32,098 nucleotides of DNA from assembly GCA_030592285.1 (NCBI GenBank), contig JAUVJU010000008.1, positions 1 to 32,098 of the forward strand, in the 5' to 3' direction. The notes under the pieces were generated by a model. The model was not told the origin of the DNA. It saw only the letters and a program-made list of their open reading frames with translations, and made no database searches. The DNA comes from Caldifarciminota bacterium. Lineage in GTDB: Bacteria; Hydrothermota; 32-111. The translations under genes were made by a program, and so were the position numbers. Positions 20,377 through 30,092 of the stretch are shown piece by piece (the stretch's first letter is position 1; every line of letters starts with the position of its first letter).

Positions 20377-20819
20377 ACATTGATTTTCTGAAAGAAAATT
20401 TGCATACAAAAATTCTTCATACTGCTCAATTAAATCAGGTATTAATGGAATTAATTGAGGATGAGGATATTGAAAAGGAAGATAAGGAAAAAATTATTAA
20501 TAATGTTTTAGAAAGAGAATCTGTTATGTCAATGCAATTAAAAAACGGTGTCTTTATTCCAAGAAGCAAAATGGAGAATAAAACATTCAAGATTTTTATA
20601 GGCATTACAAAAGATGACATTATACATAAAGATAGCAGCATCAATATTATAATTCTTTTTCTATATTCAAAAGAATATGAAGAGCAATATATTGAGCTTC
20701 TGGCATATATGATAAGATTATTTTTATGGAAATCATTAAGGGATAGTATTAGTGAAGTAGAAGAGGATGAAGAAATTGAAGATATTATAATCAAAGGAAT
20801 TAGTGAAATTGAGGACTAA
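20373..20819 (+). CDS. PTS EIIA (fructose/mannitol type)-like domain protein, phospho-His position replaced
   Basis: 'INNVLERESVMSMQLKNGVFIPRSK' aligns by eye with the EIIA 'vl.RE...st.i.nGvaiPH' motif; ATGA overlap with hslU. Confidence 0.5.
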   Translation: MNIDFLKENLHTKILHTAQLNQVLMELIEDEDIEKEDKEKIINNVLERESVMSMQLKNGVFIPRSKMENKTFKIFIGITKDDIIHKDSSINIIILFLYSKEYEEQYIELLAYMIRLFLWKSLRDSISEVEEDEEIEDIIIKGISEIED

Positions 20820-21279
20820 ATTTAACAAGATTATTTATTGGATACCATCAGGAGTGTGGCTTATTATTATGTTTGTGATGAGTTCTGTTAGTATTGAACC
20901 AAATAGAAAAAGAAATATTCTTGGAATGATTGTACAAACAATCAAAGAGCTTTTCATGAAATCATCTATTCAATTCATAAATTTTATTGGTAATAATATT
21001 GATAAGGTTTATCATTCCTTTGAATATCTTATATTTACTTTACTTCTTTATTATGCTTTAAGAAAAACATATAGAATGAATACTATTAAGAGTTTTTTGA
21101 TTATTGGAATTTTTATACCAATTGTTGCTATGATTGATGAAATTCATCAAAGGTATACTGCTACAAGAATTACATCAATGGGAGATTTTATTGCCGATAT
21201 TATTGGTATGCTTATAATGTTTACAGCAATAATGATTTTTAACGGATTAAGGAGAAAATATGCAATTCAGAAAGATTAA
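20803..21279 (+). CDS. VanZ-like family membrane protein
   Basis: Four predicted TM segments; 'DKVYHSFEYLIFTLLLYYALRK', 'AMIDEIHQRYTATRITSMGDFIADIIGMLI'. GTG start overlaps previous gene. Confidence 0.85.
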   Translation: MKLRTKFNKIIYWIPSGVWLIIMFVMSSVSIEPNRKRNILGMIVQTIKELFMKSSIQFINFIGNNIDKVYHSFEYLIFTLLLYYALRKTYRMNTIKSFLIIGIFIPIVAMIDEIHQRYTATRITSMGDFIADIIGMLIMFTAIMIFNGLRRKYAIQKD

Positions 21280-22525
21280 AGGTACTAATGATTATTTACC
21301 TAATGAATCCGTTATTTTTAGAGCAGTTAGAAATAGAGTGGAAAATATAATTGAACAATTTGGATTCCAGTATGAAATAACACCAATCCTTGAACCTTAC
21401 GAATTGTTTATAAGAAGCATAGGAGAACAGTCGGATATTGTTAATAAGGAAATGTTTGTATTTACTTCAAAAAATGGAAAAAAGATTGCACTTAAACCGG
21501 AAGAAACAGCGGTTCTATATAGGAGTTTATCAGAAAACAACTTATTAACTAATGCAGACATTAAAAAATTGTTTTATTTTACTCCTGTTTTTAGATATGA
21601 AAGACCTCAAAAAGGAAGATTTAGAGAATTTTATCAATATGGAGTTGAGATCATTAATTCTTATAATGCGGAAAGAGATGGTGAAATAATGCATATTGGT
21701 AAAGCAATTATTGATTCATTTGAAATTAAGGATGTGAAATTACATATTAATTCAATTGGATGTAAGAAGTGCAGACCTGAATATAAAAAAGCATTAATTG
21801 ATTTTCTTAGTAAAAATGATAAAAATCTATGTGAAAATTGTAAGATCAAAATTCATAATAATCCACTTCGTATTTTAGATTGTAAGAATAAATCTTGTAT
21901 TGAGGCAGTGAAAAATGCTCCAATAACAATAGATTATCTTTGTAATGATTGTGCGGAACATTTTAATCAAGTAAAGGAATCTCTTGATCGCAGGAAAATT
22001 GAGTATATTGAAAACACAAATATTGTAAGGGGATTGGACTATTACTCAAGCACGGTCTTTGAATTTATTGAAGAAGGCGGCAAGCTTGGGTCACAATCAA
22101 CAATAATTGGCGGTGGCAGATATGATTATCTTAGTAATGAATTTGATGCAGAGAATATCGGGGCAGTAGGATTCTCCGGTGGTTTTGAACGACTGTTAAT
22201 ATCTATTGATAAAAGCGTAAAGGATAGGATAATAGATGAATATTCAATAAAAGCAGTATTAGTATATTTCAATGATGAAACAATGAAATATGCATCCAAT
22301 ATAGCAGATATGATGAGAGAAGCAAACATTAAGACAGAAATAACATTTGAATATCAGGGAATAAAAAAACAGATGAAATTTGCATCAAGAATTAATGCAA
22401 GATTTGCTATAATATGCGGAGAGGAAGAAATGAATGATAATAAAGTGAAAATTAAAAATATGAATACAGGAAAACAAATAGAAGTTGAAAGAAATATTGA
22501 TAAAATCAAAGAGGCAATTTTATGA
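21260..22525 (+). CDS. hisS: Histidyl-tRNA synthetase
   Basis: 'KGTNDYLPNES', 'LKPEETAVLYRSL', 'FRYERPQKGRFREFYQYGVEI', 'RGLDYYSSTVFEF', 'GGGRYDYL'. Confidence 0.96.
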   Translation: MQFRKIKGTNDYLPNESVIFRAVRNRVENIIEQFGFQYEITPILEPYELFIRSIGEQSDIVNKEMFVFTSKNGKKIALKPEETAVLYRSLSENNLLTNADIKKLFYFTPVFRYERPQKGRFREFYQYGVEIINSYNAERDGEIMHIGKAIIDSFEIKDVKLHINSIGCKKCRPEYKKALIDFLSKNDKNLCENCKIKIHNNPLRILDCKNKSCIEAVKNAPITIDYLCNDCAEHFNQVKESLDRRKIEYIENTNIVRGLDYYSSTVFEFIEEGGKLGSQSTIIGGGRYDYLSNEFDAENIGAVGFSGGFERLLISIDKSVKDRIIDEYSIKAVLVYFNDETMKYASNIADMMREANIKTEITFEYQGIKKQMKFASRINARFAIICGEEEMNDNKVKIKNMNTGKQIEVERNIDKIKEAIL

Positions 22526-24267
22526 CCAATAAGAAATTTAATACGGCAATGCGCGATTGTATGTGTGGAAACATTGACTTATCAATGGAAGGGAAAACTA
22601 TAAAAATCTGTGGCTGGGTGAAAAAAACAAGGAATCATGGTAATCTGATATTTCTTGATATAAGAGATAGAAGTGGAATTGTTCAGGTATTTTCAAATGA
22701 TACTGATATGATTAGTAGATTGTCAAGTGCAAGATTGGAAGATGTTATAAGTATTAATGGTGCTGTATTAAAAAGACCTGATGAGATGATCAATTCCGAT
22801 ATGAAAACAGGGGCAGTAGAAATAGAGTGTAAATCATTTGAAGTAATTTCAAAAAGTGAAGTAACACCATTTGTGATTGAAGAAGATATAAAGGCATCTG
22901 AACAATTGCGACTTAAATACAGATATCTGGATTTGAGAAGAGATTATATGCTGAATATTTTTGAAAAGAGAAGTTTGACATATCAGGTAATAAGAGAATA
23001 TCTTAATGAAAATGGTTTTCTTGAGATTGAAACACCTGTTTTGTCAAAAAGTACACCGGAAGGAGCAAGGGACTATATTGTTCCATCAAGAGTACATAAA
23101 GGTAAATTCTATGCTTTGGTTCAATCACCGCAATTATACAAACAGATACTAATGGTTTCAGGATTTGACAGATACTATCAATTTGCCCGTTGTTATAGAG
23201 ATGAGGATCTAAGAGCAGATAGGCAACCAGAACATACTCAGATTGATATTGAAATGAGTTTTGTTGAAAAGGAAGATATTTTTAAGATCACAGAAGAAAT
23301 GATGAAGCATTTATTTATAAAGGTATTAAATAGAAATATTGATATTCCATTTGAAATATTAACCTATGATAAATCAATGCTGCTTTATGGAACAGATAAA
23401 CCCGATACAAGATTTGAGAATACAATTATTGATATTACAATTCAGGCACAGGAATCAGAATCACATATAATCAAAAATAATGAATTCACAGGAGCATTGA
23501 TCTTTGAAGAAGAATTTCCAAGAAAGGAGATTGATAGATTAACGGAATTCGTTAAATCAGCAGGAGCAGCGGGCTTGGGATATTTGAAGGTAAAGGATGG
23601 AAATGTTTCCGGACCATTTGCAAAATTCCTTGATAGTTCTACATTGATCTCTGATAATGGTATAATGTTTATCATGTCTGGTAAAAAGAACAAAACTCTC
23701 CAGCATTTAGGATTATTGAGGAAAAAAATTGGTGATTGCAAGAAATTATATAATAAAGATATTTTTAAATTTCTCTGGATAATAGATTATCCATTATTTG
23801 AGTGGAATGAAGAAGAAAACAAATATGAACCATGTCATCATATGTTCACAATGCCAAAAAAGGAATTTATCGGAAAGATCAAGGAAAATCCACTTTCTGT
23901 TAAGGGTGAACTATATGATCTTGTTTGTAATGGCGTAGAAATTGCATCGGGAAGTATAAGAATTCATAAAATTGAGATTCAGAAAGAAATAATGGCAATT
24001 GTCGGCTTTGATGAAGAATCAGTAAATGAAAAATTTGGATTTCTCCTTGAAGCATTTAAGTATGGTGCTCCGCCACATGGTGGTATTGCTCCCGGAATTG
24101 ATAGATTAGTAATGCTTATGCTTGGTTTGGATAATATTAGGGATGTTATTGCTTTCCCGAAAACCCTTAATGCAATTGGATTAATGGAGAATTGTCCATC
24201 AGCAATTGGTGAAAAACAATTGGAAGAACTTGCAATTAATATAAAAGATGGTAATAATGAAAATTAG
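22522..24267 (+). CDS. aspS: Aspartyl-tRNA synthetase
   Basis: 'GWVKKTRNHGNLIFLDIRDRSGIVQVF', 'RYLDLRRDYM', 'QSPQLYKQILMVSGFDRYYQFARCYRDEDLRADRQPEHTQID', 'GIAPGIDRLVMLMLG'. Confidence 0.97.
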   Translation: MTNKKFNTAMRDCMCGNIDLSMEGKTIKICGWVKKTRNHGNLIFLDIRDRSGIVQVFSNDTDMISRLSSARLEDVISINGAVLKRPDEMINSDMKTGAVEIECKSFEVISKSEVTPFVIEEDIKASEQLRLKYRYLDLRRDYMLNIFEKRSLTYQVIREYLNENGFLEIETPVLSKSTPEGARDYIVPSRVHKGKFYALVQSPQLYKQILMVSGFDRYYQFARCYRDEDLRADRQPEHTQIDIEMSFVEKEDIFKITEEMMKHLFIKVLNRNIDIPFEILTYDKSMLLYGTDKPDTRFENTIIDITIQAQESESHIIKNNEFTGALIFEEEFPRKEIDRLTEFVKSAGAAGLGYLKVKDGNVSGPFAKFLDSSTLISDNGIMFIMSGKKNKTLQHLGLLRKKIGDCKKLYNKDIFKFLWIIDYPLFEWNEEENKYEPCHHMFTMPKKEFIGKIKENPLSVKGELYDLVCNGVEIASGSIRIHKIEIQKEIMAIVGFDEESVNEKFGFLLEAFKYGAPPHGGIAPGIDRLVMLMLGLDNIRDVIAFPKTLNAIGLMENCPSAIGEKQLEELAINIKDGNNEN

Positions 24268-24733
24268 AATATACCCAGACCCTATACTCAGAATAAAATC
24301 GGAGACAATTCTAAAAGTAACAGATTATTACAGACGATTAATAAGGGATATGAGTAAGGCAATGAGTATTTCAGGAGGTATTGGACTTGCAGCAAATCAG
24401 ATAGGTGTTGCAAAAAGAATAATGCTAATTGATTTTGAAGAGGAGATAGAATTTCTTATTAATCCGGAGATCATCAGTAAATCAGAAGAATCATACAATG
24501 AGGAAGAGGGCTGTCTTTCTTTCCCAGAATTATATGTATTAATTAATAGACCTGTAAGTTTAGATATTAAATATTTAGATAAAAATAATAATATGAAGAA
24601 ACGAACTTTAAAGGATCTTTTTGCAAGAGTATTTATGCATGAATTTGATCATCTTAATGGTAAATTGATCATAGATTATATGCCAAATGAACAAAAATTG
24701 GCATATAATATGCAAATAAACAAAAAGGAGTAA
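24257..24733 (+). CDS. def: Peptide deformylase
   Basis: 'GIGLAANQIGV', 'EEGCLSFP', 'FMHEFDHLNG' (HExxH). Second in-frame ATG (24257) preferred. Confidence 0.95.
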   Translation: MKIRIYPDPILRIKSETILKVTDYYRRLIRDMSKAMSISGGIGLAANQIGVAKRIMLIDFEEEIEFLINPEIISKSEESYNEEEGCLSFPELYVLINRPVSLDIKYLDKNNNMKKRTLKDLFARVFMHEFDHLNGKLIIDYMPNEQKLAYNMQINKKE

Positions 24734-24735
24734 CA

Positions 24736-25161
24736 ATGATACAAATAAATTATGAAGGTAAAATGAAATTCACTGCAAAAAATGAAAGAAAGCATAGTAT
24801 AACAATAGATACTGCATTAACATTTGGAGGAGAAGATACTGCTCCAACTCCAATGGAACTTTTATTAATGAGTTTGGGTGGATGCTCTGGAATGGATGTT
24901 GTATCAATTTTAGGTAAAATGAAACAGGAATTTTCAAATTTAAGTATTGATATTGATGCTGAGAAGAATGATAATTATCCACATGTTTTTACAAAGATAA
25001 AAATGAATTATAATATTATAGGCAATAGTCTTGATGAATTAAAAGTTAAAAGAGCAATTGAATTATCACAGAATAAATATTGTTCAGTATCTGCAATGCT
25101 TAGTAAAACTGCAAAGATTGATTGGATATTAAACATTATTGAGGAAACAAATGAAGATTAA
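24736..25161 (+). CDS. OsmC/Ohr family protein
   Basis: 'PTPMELLLMSLGGCSGMDVVSIL' and 'NKYCSVSAML' with both characteristic Cys; SD aaaaaggag. Confidence 0.88.
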   Translation: MIQINYEGKMKFTAKNERKHSITIDTALTFGGEDTAPTPMELLLMSLGGCSGMDVVSILGKMKQEFSNLSIDIDAEKNDNYPHVFTKIKMNYNIIGNSLDELKVKRAIELSQNKYCSVSAMLSKTAKIDWILNIIEETNED

Positions 25162-26791
25162 AATATTTATATTATTATTAATTAGTGTTTTATTTGTATG
25201 GGGAAATCAAATAGATGATGCCTTAAACTTGATTGAAGAAAATGAACTTGGTAAAGCAAGGAATCTTTTAAATGAATTTATAAGTAATAATCCTGAAAAT
25301 GGTCGCCTTATTGAAGCATACATAGGGCTTTATAAAACATATACATGGAAATATAGTTTTGATAATAAGATCATTTTGGCTGATAGTATTTCATCAATGT
25401 TTCCATTTGAAAAGCGTACCAATATAATGCGGATTGAAACGGCAAATTATTTTATTACACAATCAGAATATTTTGAAGCATCAAAATGGCTGATGGAAAT
25501 AATTATGTTTACAAATAAAAACAACAGTAATTATAACACTGCTATTAATAGAGTTAAAAGATATATAAATTCATATTTAGAGCCCGCTCAGATTGAATAT
25601 ATGCTTTATAATTATTCTGTTGAAACGCTATTTCCATTAATGCTTTTTAGACTATATGCAATTAATTTTGAAGACAGTGAATTTGAGAAAGCAGAGTATT
25701 TTAGACAAAAATTGATTATTGAACATCCTGAATCATTCTATACAAGAGAATATATTCTTGAAATGGAAAGTGCAACGGGAACTGGGGCAAAGGTAGCAAT
25801 ACTCCTACCAACAACAGGTGAATTTGCACCTTTTGGAGAATCAGTAAGAAAAGGGATTGTAATAGCAAAGAATGAGGATGATATTGATTATGTTATTTTT
25901 AATACTTTCAGTAATCCTATAAGAACAGCAAAAATAATTGATAGTATTTATAAGGATAAATCCTTTATTGCAGTTATAGGACCAGTTAGTTCAATGGAAA
26001 CAACGGCTGTCGGAGCATATTTATTTGATAGAAAGGTGTTACCAATATTGGTACCGGTAGCAACCAATGGGGAATTAATGAATTTTGGGAAGAATATATT
26101 TCTCATTAATAAAACCCTTATTGAGCAGGCAAGATTTACAGCGGACTATGTAGCAAATGATGATAGCATAAAAAGTGTTGGAATAATTTTTCCGGATGAT
26201 TCTTATGGACGAACTCTTGCAACAGCATTTTCTGATGAAGCATTGAAAAAGGGAGTTGATATACCATTTGAAATTTCATATATTCCAGGCACAACGGATT
26301 TTACAGATAAACTGAATGTAATTATAGAGATGAATATTGATGCAATTTATCTTCCTGTGTCACCGGAAGATGCAATACTTCTTTCAACACAAATGATGTA
26401 TTATGATATTAATACACTGCTTTTGGGTAGTGATTCATGGTATAATGAAGATCTTGTTAGATTAGCAAAGGATTATATTCAGAATAGTTTGATATTTGTA
26501 CCAAAGAGAATAAATAAATATTCTGAAAGATATATTAATTTCAAACTTAAATTCAGAAAAAAATATAATGTTGAACCAGACAGGTTTGCTATGCTGTCCT
26601 ATGATACTTTTAATCTTCTTGCAAGATTAATAAAAAATGGATATAATACAAGAAGAAGTATTATAAACTATTTGCAACAAATGGAATACTATGATGGCAT
26701 TTCAGGTAAAGTGTCATTTTCTAAATTTAGAAGTGATTTTGATGTTTTTACAATAAATGGTTCTGATTTTGTAATTAAGGAGATTAAATGA
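25151..26791 (+). CDS. Periplasmic ligand-binding protein (Peripla_BP_6/LpoA-like) with N-terminal helical region
   Basis: Signal peptide from ATG 25151; 'VAILLPTTGEFAPFGESVRKGIVIA', 'FIAVIGPVSSMETTAVGAYL', 'VGIIFPDDSYGRTLATAFSDEALKKG'. Confidence 0.8.
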   Translation: MKIKIFILLLISVLFVWGNQIDDALNLIEENELGKARNLLNEFISNNPENGRLIEAYIGLYKTYTWKYSFDNKIILADSISSMFPFEKRTNIMRIETANYFITQSEYFEASKWLMEIIMFTNKNNSNYNTAINRVKRYINSYLEPAQIEYMLYNYSVETLFPLMLFRLYAINFEDSEFEKAEYFRQKLIIEHPESFYTREYILEMESATGTGAKVAILLPTTGEFAPFGESVRKGIVIAKNEDDIDYVIFNTFSNPIRTAKIIDSIYKDKSFIAVIGPVSSMETTAVGAYLFDRKVLPILVPVATNGELMNFGKNIFLINKTLIEQARFTADYVANDDSIKSVGIIFPDDSYGRTLATAFSDEALKKGVDIPFEISYIPGTTDFTDKLNVIIEMNIDAIYLPVSPEDAILLSTQMMYYDINTLLLGSDSWYNEDLVRLAKDYIQNSLIFVPKRINKYSERYINFKLKFRKKYNVEPDRFAMLSYDTFNLLARLIKNGYNTRRSIINYLQQMEYYDGISGKVSFSKFRSDFDVFTINGSDFVIKEIK

Positions 26792-26979
26792 AAAAGAAAA
26801 TCGATGATAATGATCATCCATTAAAGTTTTCAAAGCTTAGTTTAATGTTTTTTGCAGGAGCATTTGTTTCGCTATTCATTGGATTTGTACTACTTATCAT
26901 AGGAGACATTCATATTGCACCAATACTGCTTGTACTTGGTTATTTGATATTAATCCCGGTAGCAATTATAAAAAAATGA
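26788..26979 (+). CDS. Small membrane protein, two TM helices
   Basis: 63 aa with two hydrophobic stretches; ATGA overlaps on both sides within the gene train. Confidence 0.65.
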   Translation: MKKKIDDNDHPLKFSKLSLMFFAGAFVSLFIGFVLLIIGDIHIAPILLVLGYLILIPVAIIKK

Positions 26980-29042
26980 AAAAACAGTTATTGATTTTAT
27001 TGTTCTTATTTGCAATATTTATTTCAGGTGATATTGTTAATGATGATTTGAATAACTTACTTATACTTGAAAAGAATGCTTTTGTTTTTTCGGATACTTA
27101 TGCTGAAGTTATTAAGGGTGAGGGATATATTCCCGACATTGATTTCAAACAAATGAGATTACAGTATTCTGGTATTATAAAAAAAGGAAATAATAATCCT
27201 TTTGTTTATCTTGCTTATGGGTTCACCTTTCACTATACAGATAATCCTGATTCAGCAATGTACTATTTTAACATTGCATCAGAAAAGGCGGGATTAGATT
27301 ATATCATTCATATGAGAATGTTTGAACTTTTCAGAATCCATTCTGTAAAAGAAGCAATAGAAAATGAATTGAAGCAATTTGTTCCAATAAAATATAAGTT
27401 GGGGGCTATTGCAATCCCAGAGGCAGCATTATTTATTAACATTGCTGCACTTGATGAATATTATAATAGATCAAACATTAAAGATGCGGAGAAATTATTA
27501 TTATATGCTAATCAAATAGATCCATTTAATATGGGTATAATGTATAATTTTTTAAAAATATCATTATTAAACTTTAGATTTGAAAATACTGCTTTAATAT
27601 TAAAGATGTTAAAGAATTCTTTTTATGACATATTTAATCGATTTTGTATTTTATATAATATACTAACTTTTATCAGATATTTTGTTTTTTCACTTTTCAT
27701 AATTTTGACTTTACTTTTATTTATTAAGAATATCAATGGAATTTTTTATGCTTTTTCAAATAATTTATCTAAGAAACTTACATTATTTCAAAAAAGAATT
27801 ATTGTTATTATAATTATCTTTTTACCTTTGATATTACAAATAAATCCACTTTTGTGGATTTTTTACATATCATTAATTAATTATATTTTTATAAGAAGAA
27901 GAGAAAAGTTAGTTATTGGTCTTTTGTTGATAATAATTATATGTATGCCAATCTTTTTTAATGTTGAAAATCATATTCTTGGTAAAATGAATGTTGATGA
28001 CAATCTTTCTGTAATAGTAAAGGCAAACTATTATGGATGGGATAGCCCACTTATAGAAAAAATTGATAAACATATTATTGAACAACCATTTACCAACTCT
28101 TTATTTTTTGCTAAAGCATTATTGTATAAAAAAGGCGGTTATTTTGAAAAAGCAGAAATGGAGTATAATAAAATTTTGATCACAGGAGAAGAATCAGGGG
28201 AGATATATAATAATATTGGAAATCTTATGTATTTCATGGGATTATATTCTAAGGCGGAAGAACATTATCAAAAAGCAATTGAAATATCTCCGAAATTACC
28301 ACAGCCATATTACAATTTGGCACAAATATATATTGATAGATTGGATTTGAACGAATCAAATGATCTAATGCTCAAAGCAACAAGATTAAATCATGATCTT
28401 ATAAATAATTTTATGGAGAATTCTGTTAAGGGCTATTATAATACAGAACTTATTGATTGTGGAGTTCCAGAGCAATATTTATGGAATGAATTTGTAAAAA
28501 GAAATCAATTAGCAAGTCCACCTGTAATAATGGGTATAAAAATGGATGTTATTGTTTTTATTTCTTTGATATCACTGATATTATCAGGAATTATAGGAAC
28601 TCTATTAAAACACAAAATGAAATTAAGAAAATGCTTTACCTGTGGGGAAATCATATTTGAAAGCAAGACAAAGATATTTAATGAGCAAAAGGTGTGCAGT
28701 AAATGCTTCGACATTTTGGATTCAACAATATCAGATACTTTAAGGTCGCGAAAATATGAAAGTATGATTAGAATGACAGATAAAAGAAAAATAAAGAAAA
28801 TACGAATAATGTCATTAGTGTTTCCAGGGGCGGGGAGAATTATTCAGGGAAAGTTTTTCAAAGGGAATCTAAATATTTCATTAATGGTTAGTTTAATCAT
28901 TTTATTATTTTCAGATAAAATTTTTATTGTCAGAAATCCCTATGTATTGAATTCCATTGTATTCCCTAATAGTATTATAATCATGATTATTTTGATAATT
29001 ATCTATATTTCTAATATCATTATTATGAGGAAAGGCAAATGA
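26976..29042 (+). CDS. TPR-repeat multi-pass membrane protein with a zinc-ribbon-like segment
   Basis: TPRs 'GEIYNNIGNLMYFMGLYSKAEEHYQKAIEISPKLPQPYYNLAQIYID'; several TM segments; 'KCFTCGEIIFESKTKIFNEQKVCSKCFDIL' CxxC...CxxC. Confidence 0.75.
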   Translation: MKKQLLILLFLFAIFISGDIVNDDLNNLLILEKNAFVFSDTYAEVIKGEGYIPDIDFKQMRLQYSGIIKKGNNNPFVYLAYGFTFHYTDNPDSAMYYFNIASEKAGLDYIIHMRMFELFRIHSVKEAIENELKQFVPIKYKLGAIAIPEAALFINIAALDEYYNRSNIKDAEKLLLYANQIDPFNMGIMYNFLKISLLNFRFENTALILKMLKNSFYDIFNRFCILYNILTFIRYFVFSLFIILTLLLFIKNINGIFYAFSNNLSKKLTLFQKRIIVIIIIFLPLILQINPLLWIFYISLINYIFIRRREKLVIGLLLIIIICMPIFFNVENHILGKMNVDDNLSVIVKANYYGWDSPLIEKIDKHIIEQPFTNSLFFAKALLYKKGGYFEKAEMEYNKILITGEESGEIYNNIGNLMYFMGLYSKAEEHYQKAIEISPKLPQPYYNLAQIYIDRLDLNESNDLMLKATRLNHDLINNFMENSVKGYYNTELIDCGVPEQYLWNEFVKRNQLASPPVIMGIKMDVIVFISLISLILSGIIGTLLKHKMKLRKCFTCGEIIFESKTKIFNEQKVCSKCFDILDSTISDTLRSRKYESMIRMTDKRKIKKIRIMSLVFPGAGRIIQGKFFKGNLNISLMVSLIILLFSDKIFIVRNPYVLNSIVFPNSIIIMIILIIIYISNIIIMRKGK

Positions 29043-30091
29043 AAGGGCGCATAAAAAGTTTAGAAGATATTCCCAATCTAATGGGATTCATATCACAAAC
29101 AGAAAAGACAGGGGTCTTAACACTTGTTAATAAGGGCGATCAGGTAGAAGTGGGATTTATAAAAGGAAAAGTAAATGCTGCTATTTACAAGAGATCAGGG
29201 GTTCAGGAATTAATTAAGGAATACCTAGTAAATAGCGGAAAAATTACAGAGGCAGATTTTGATAAAATAAGTTTATTGCATAAAGAAACAATGAAACCAT
29301 ATGAATCACTCCTTATTTCAGAAAAATATATTAATGAAAGCACTTGGATTGCCATTATTCATTTCAAGATTCAGGAAGTTATTGATGAACTATTCATATG
29401 GAAATCAGGATCATACGAATTTATTGAAGATATAATAATGTATGAAAACTCCAAATTTAAGGTTAATTTGAATACACAGGGACTTATTATGGAGGGAATG
29501 CGGAGAATAGATGAATGGCCTAATATCCTTTCTTCACTTCCATCTTCTTCAATGTGCTTTGAATTGAATTCTAAGGTAGAAGTCCCGGACAATATAGGTA
29601 ATGATGAAAAGCGGCTTATGGAGATCATTGATGGTTCAAGGGATCTAAAAGAGCTTGTAAGGATATCAGGACTTGGAAAATATATTACTTATCAATCCAT
29701 TTATAATTTATTAAAACTTGGAATTATTAAAAAGACGAAGAAAGTTCACAAGAAAAGGCATGATGAAAATAAAAGGCAAATAAAAATAAATAAATTTGCA
29801 ATAGTATCATGGATTTTGATTATTTCTTTTATTGTTTTAGCAGGCATTGCTGGTATATTATCATTTGAATATACTTTTTCTCTTATATCAAACCCTGATG
29901 TAGAAGATATTGCAAATATAACATATAATAAGGAAAACATTGATTATCTACTAAAAATATATTTTGTAAAGTATGGGACTTATCCTGAATCATTAGATAA
30001 ATTAAGTGAAATTAATTGGGTTGACAATGAATATATTAGTGATTTCAGTTATTTTCTAAATGAAAATGATTACATATTGTTAATTAAGTAA
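29039..30091 (+). CDS. DUF4388/PATAN-like domain protein with C-terminal TM helix and pseudopilin-like tail
   Basis: 'MGFISQTEKTGVLTLVNKGDQVEVGFIKGKVNAAIYKRSGVQELI'; TM 'FAIVSWILIISFIVLAGIAGILSF'; tail 'IYFVKYGTYPESLDKLSEINWVDNEYISDFSYFLNENDYILLI'. Confidence 0.65.
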   Translation: MKGRIKSLEDIPNLMGFISQTEKTGVLTLVNKGDQVEVGFIKGKVNAAIYKRSGVQELIKEYLVNSGKITEADFDKISLLHKETMKPYESLLISEKYINESTWIAIIHFKIQEVIDELFIWKSGSYEFIEDIIMYENSKFKVNLNTQGLIMEGMRRIDEWPNILSSLPSSSMCFELNSKVEVPDNIGNDEKRLMEIIDGSRDLKELVRISGLGKYITYQSIYNLLKLGIIKKTKKVHKKRHDENKRQIKINKFAIVSWILIISFIVLAGIAGILSFEYTFSLISNPDVEDIANITYNKENIDYLLKIYFVKYGTYPESLDKLSEINWVDNEYISDFSYFLNENDYILLIK

Positions 30092-30092
30092 A

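Noticed and set aside
21769-21960. Cys-rich CxxC segment inside hisS as a novel zinc insertion
   Set aside because: The 'GCKKCRPEYKKAL...LDCKNKSC...LCNDCAEHF' segment is a known feature of many bacterial HisRS sequences.
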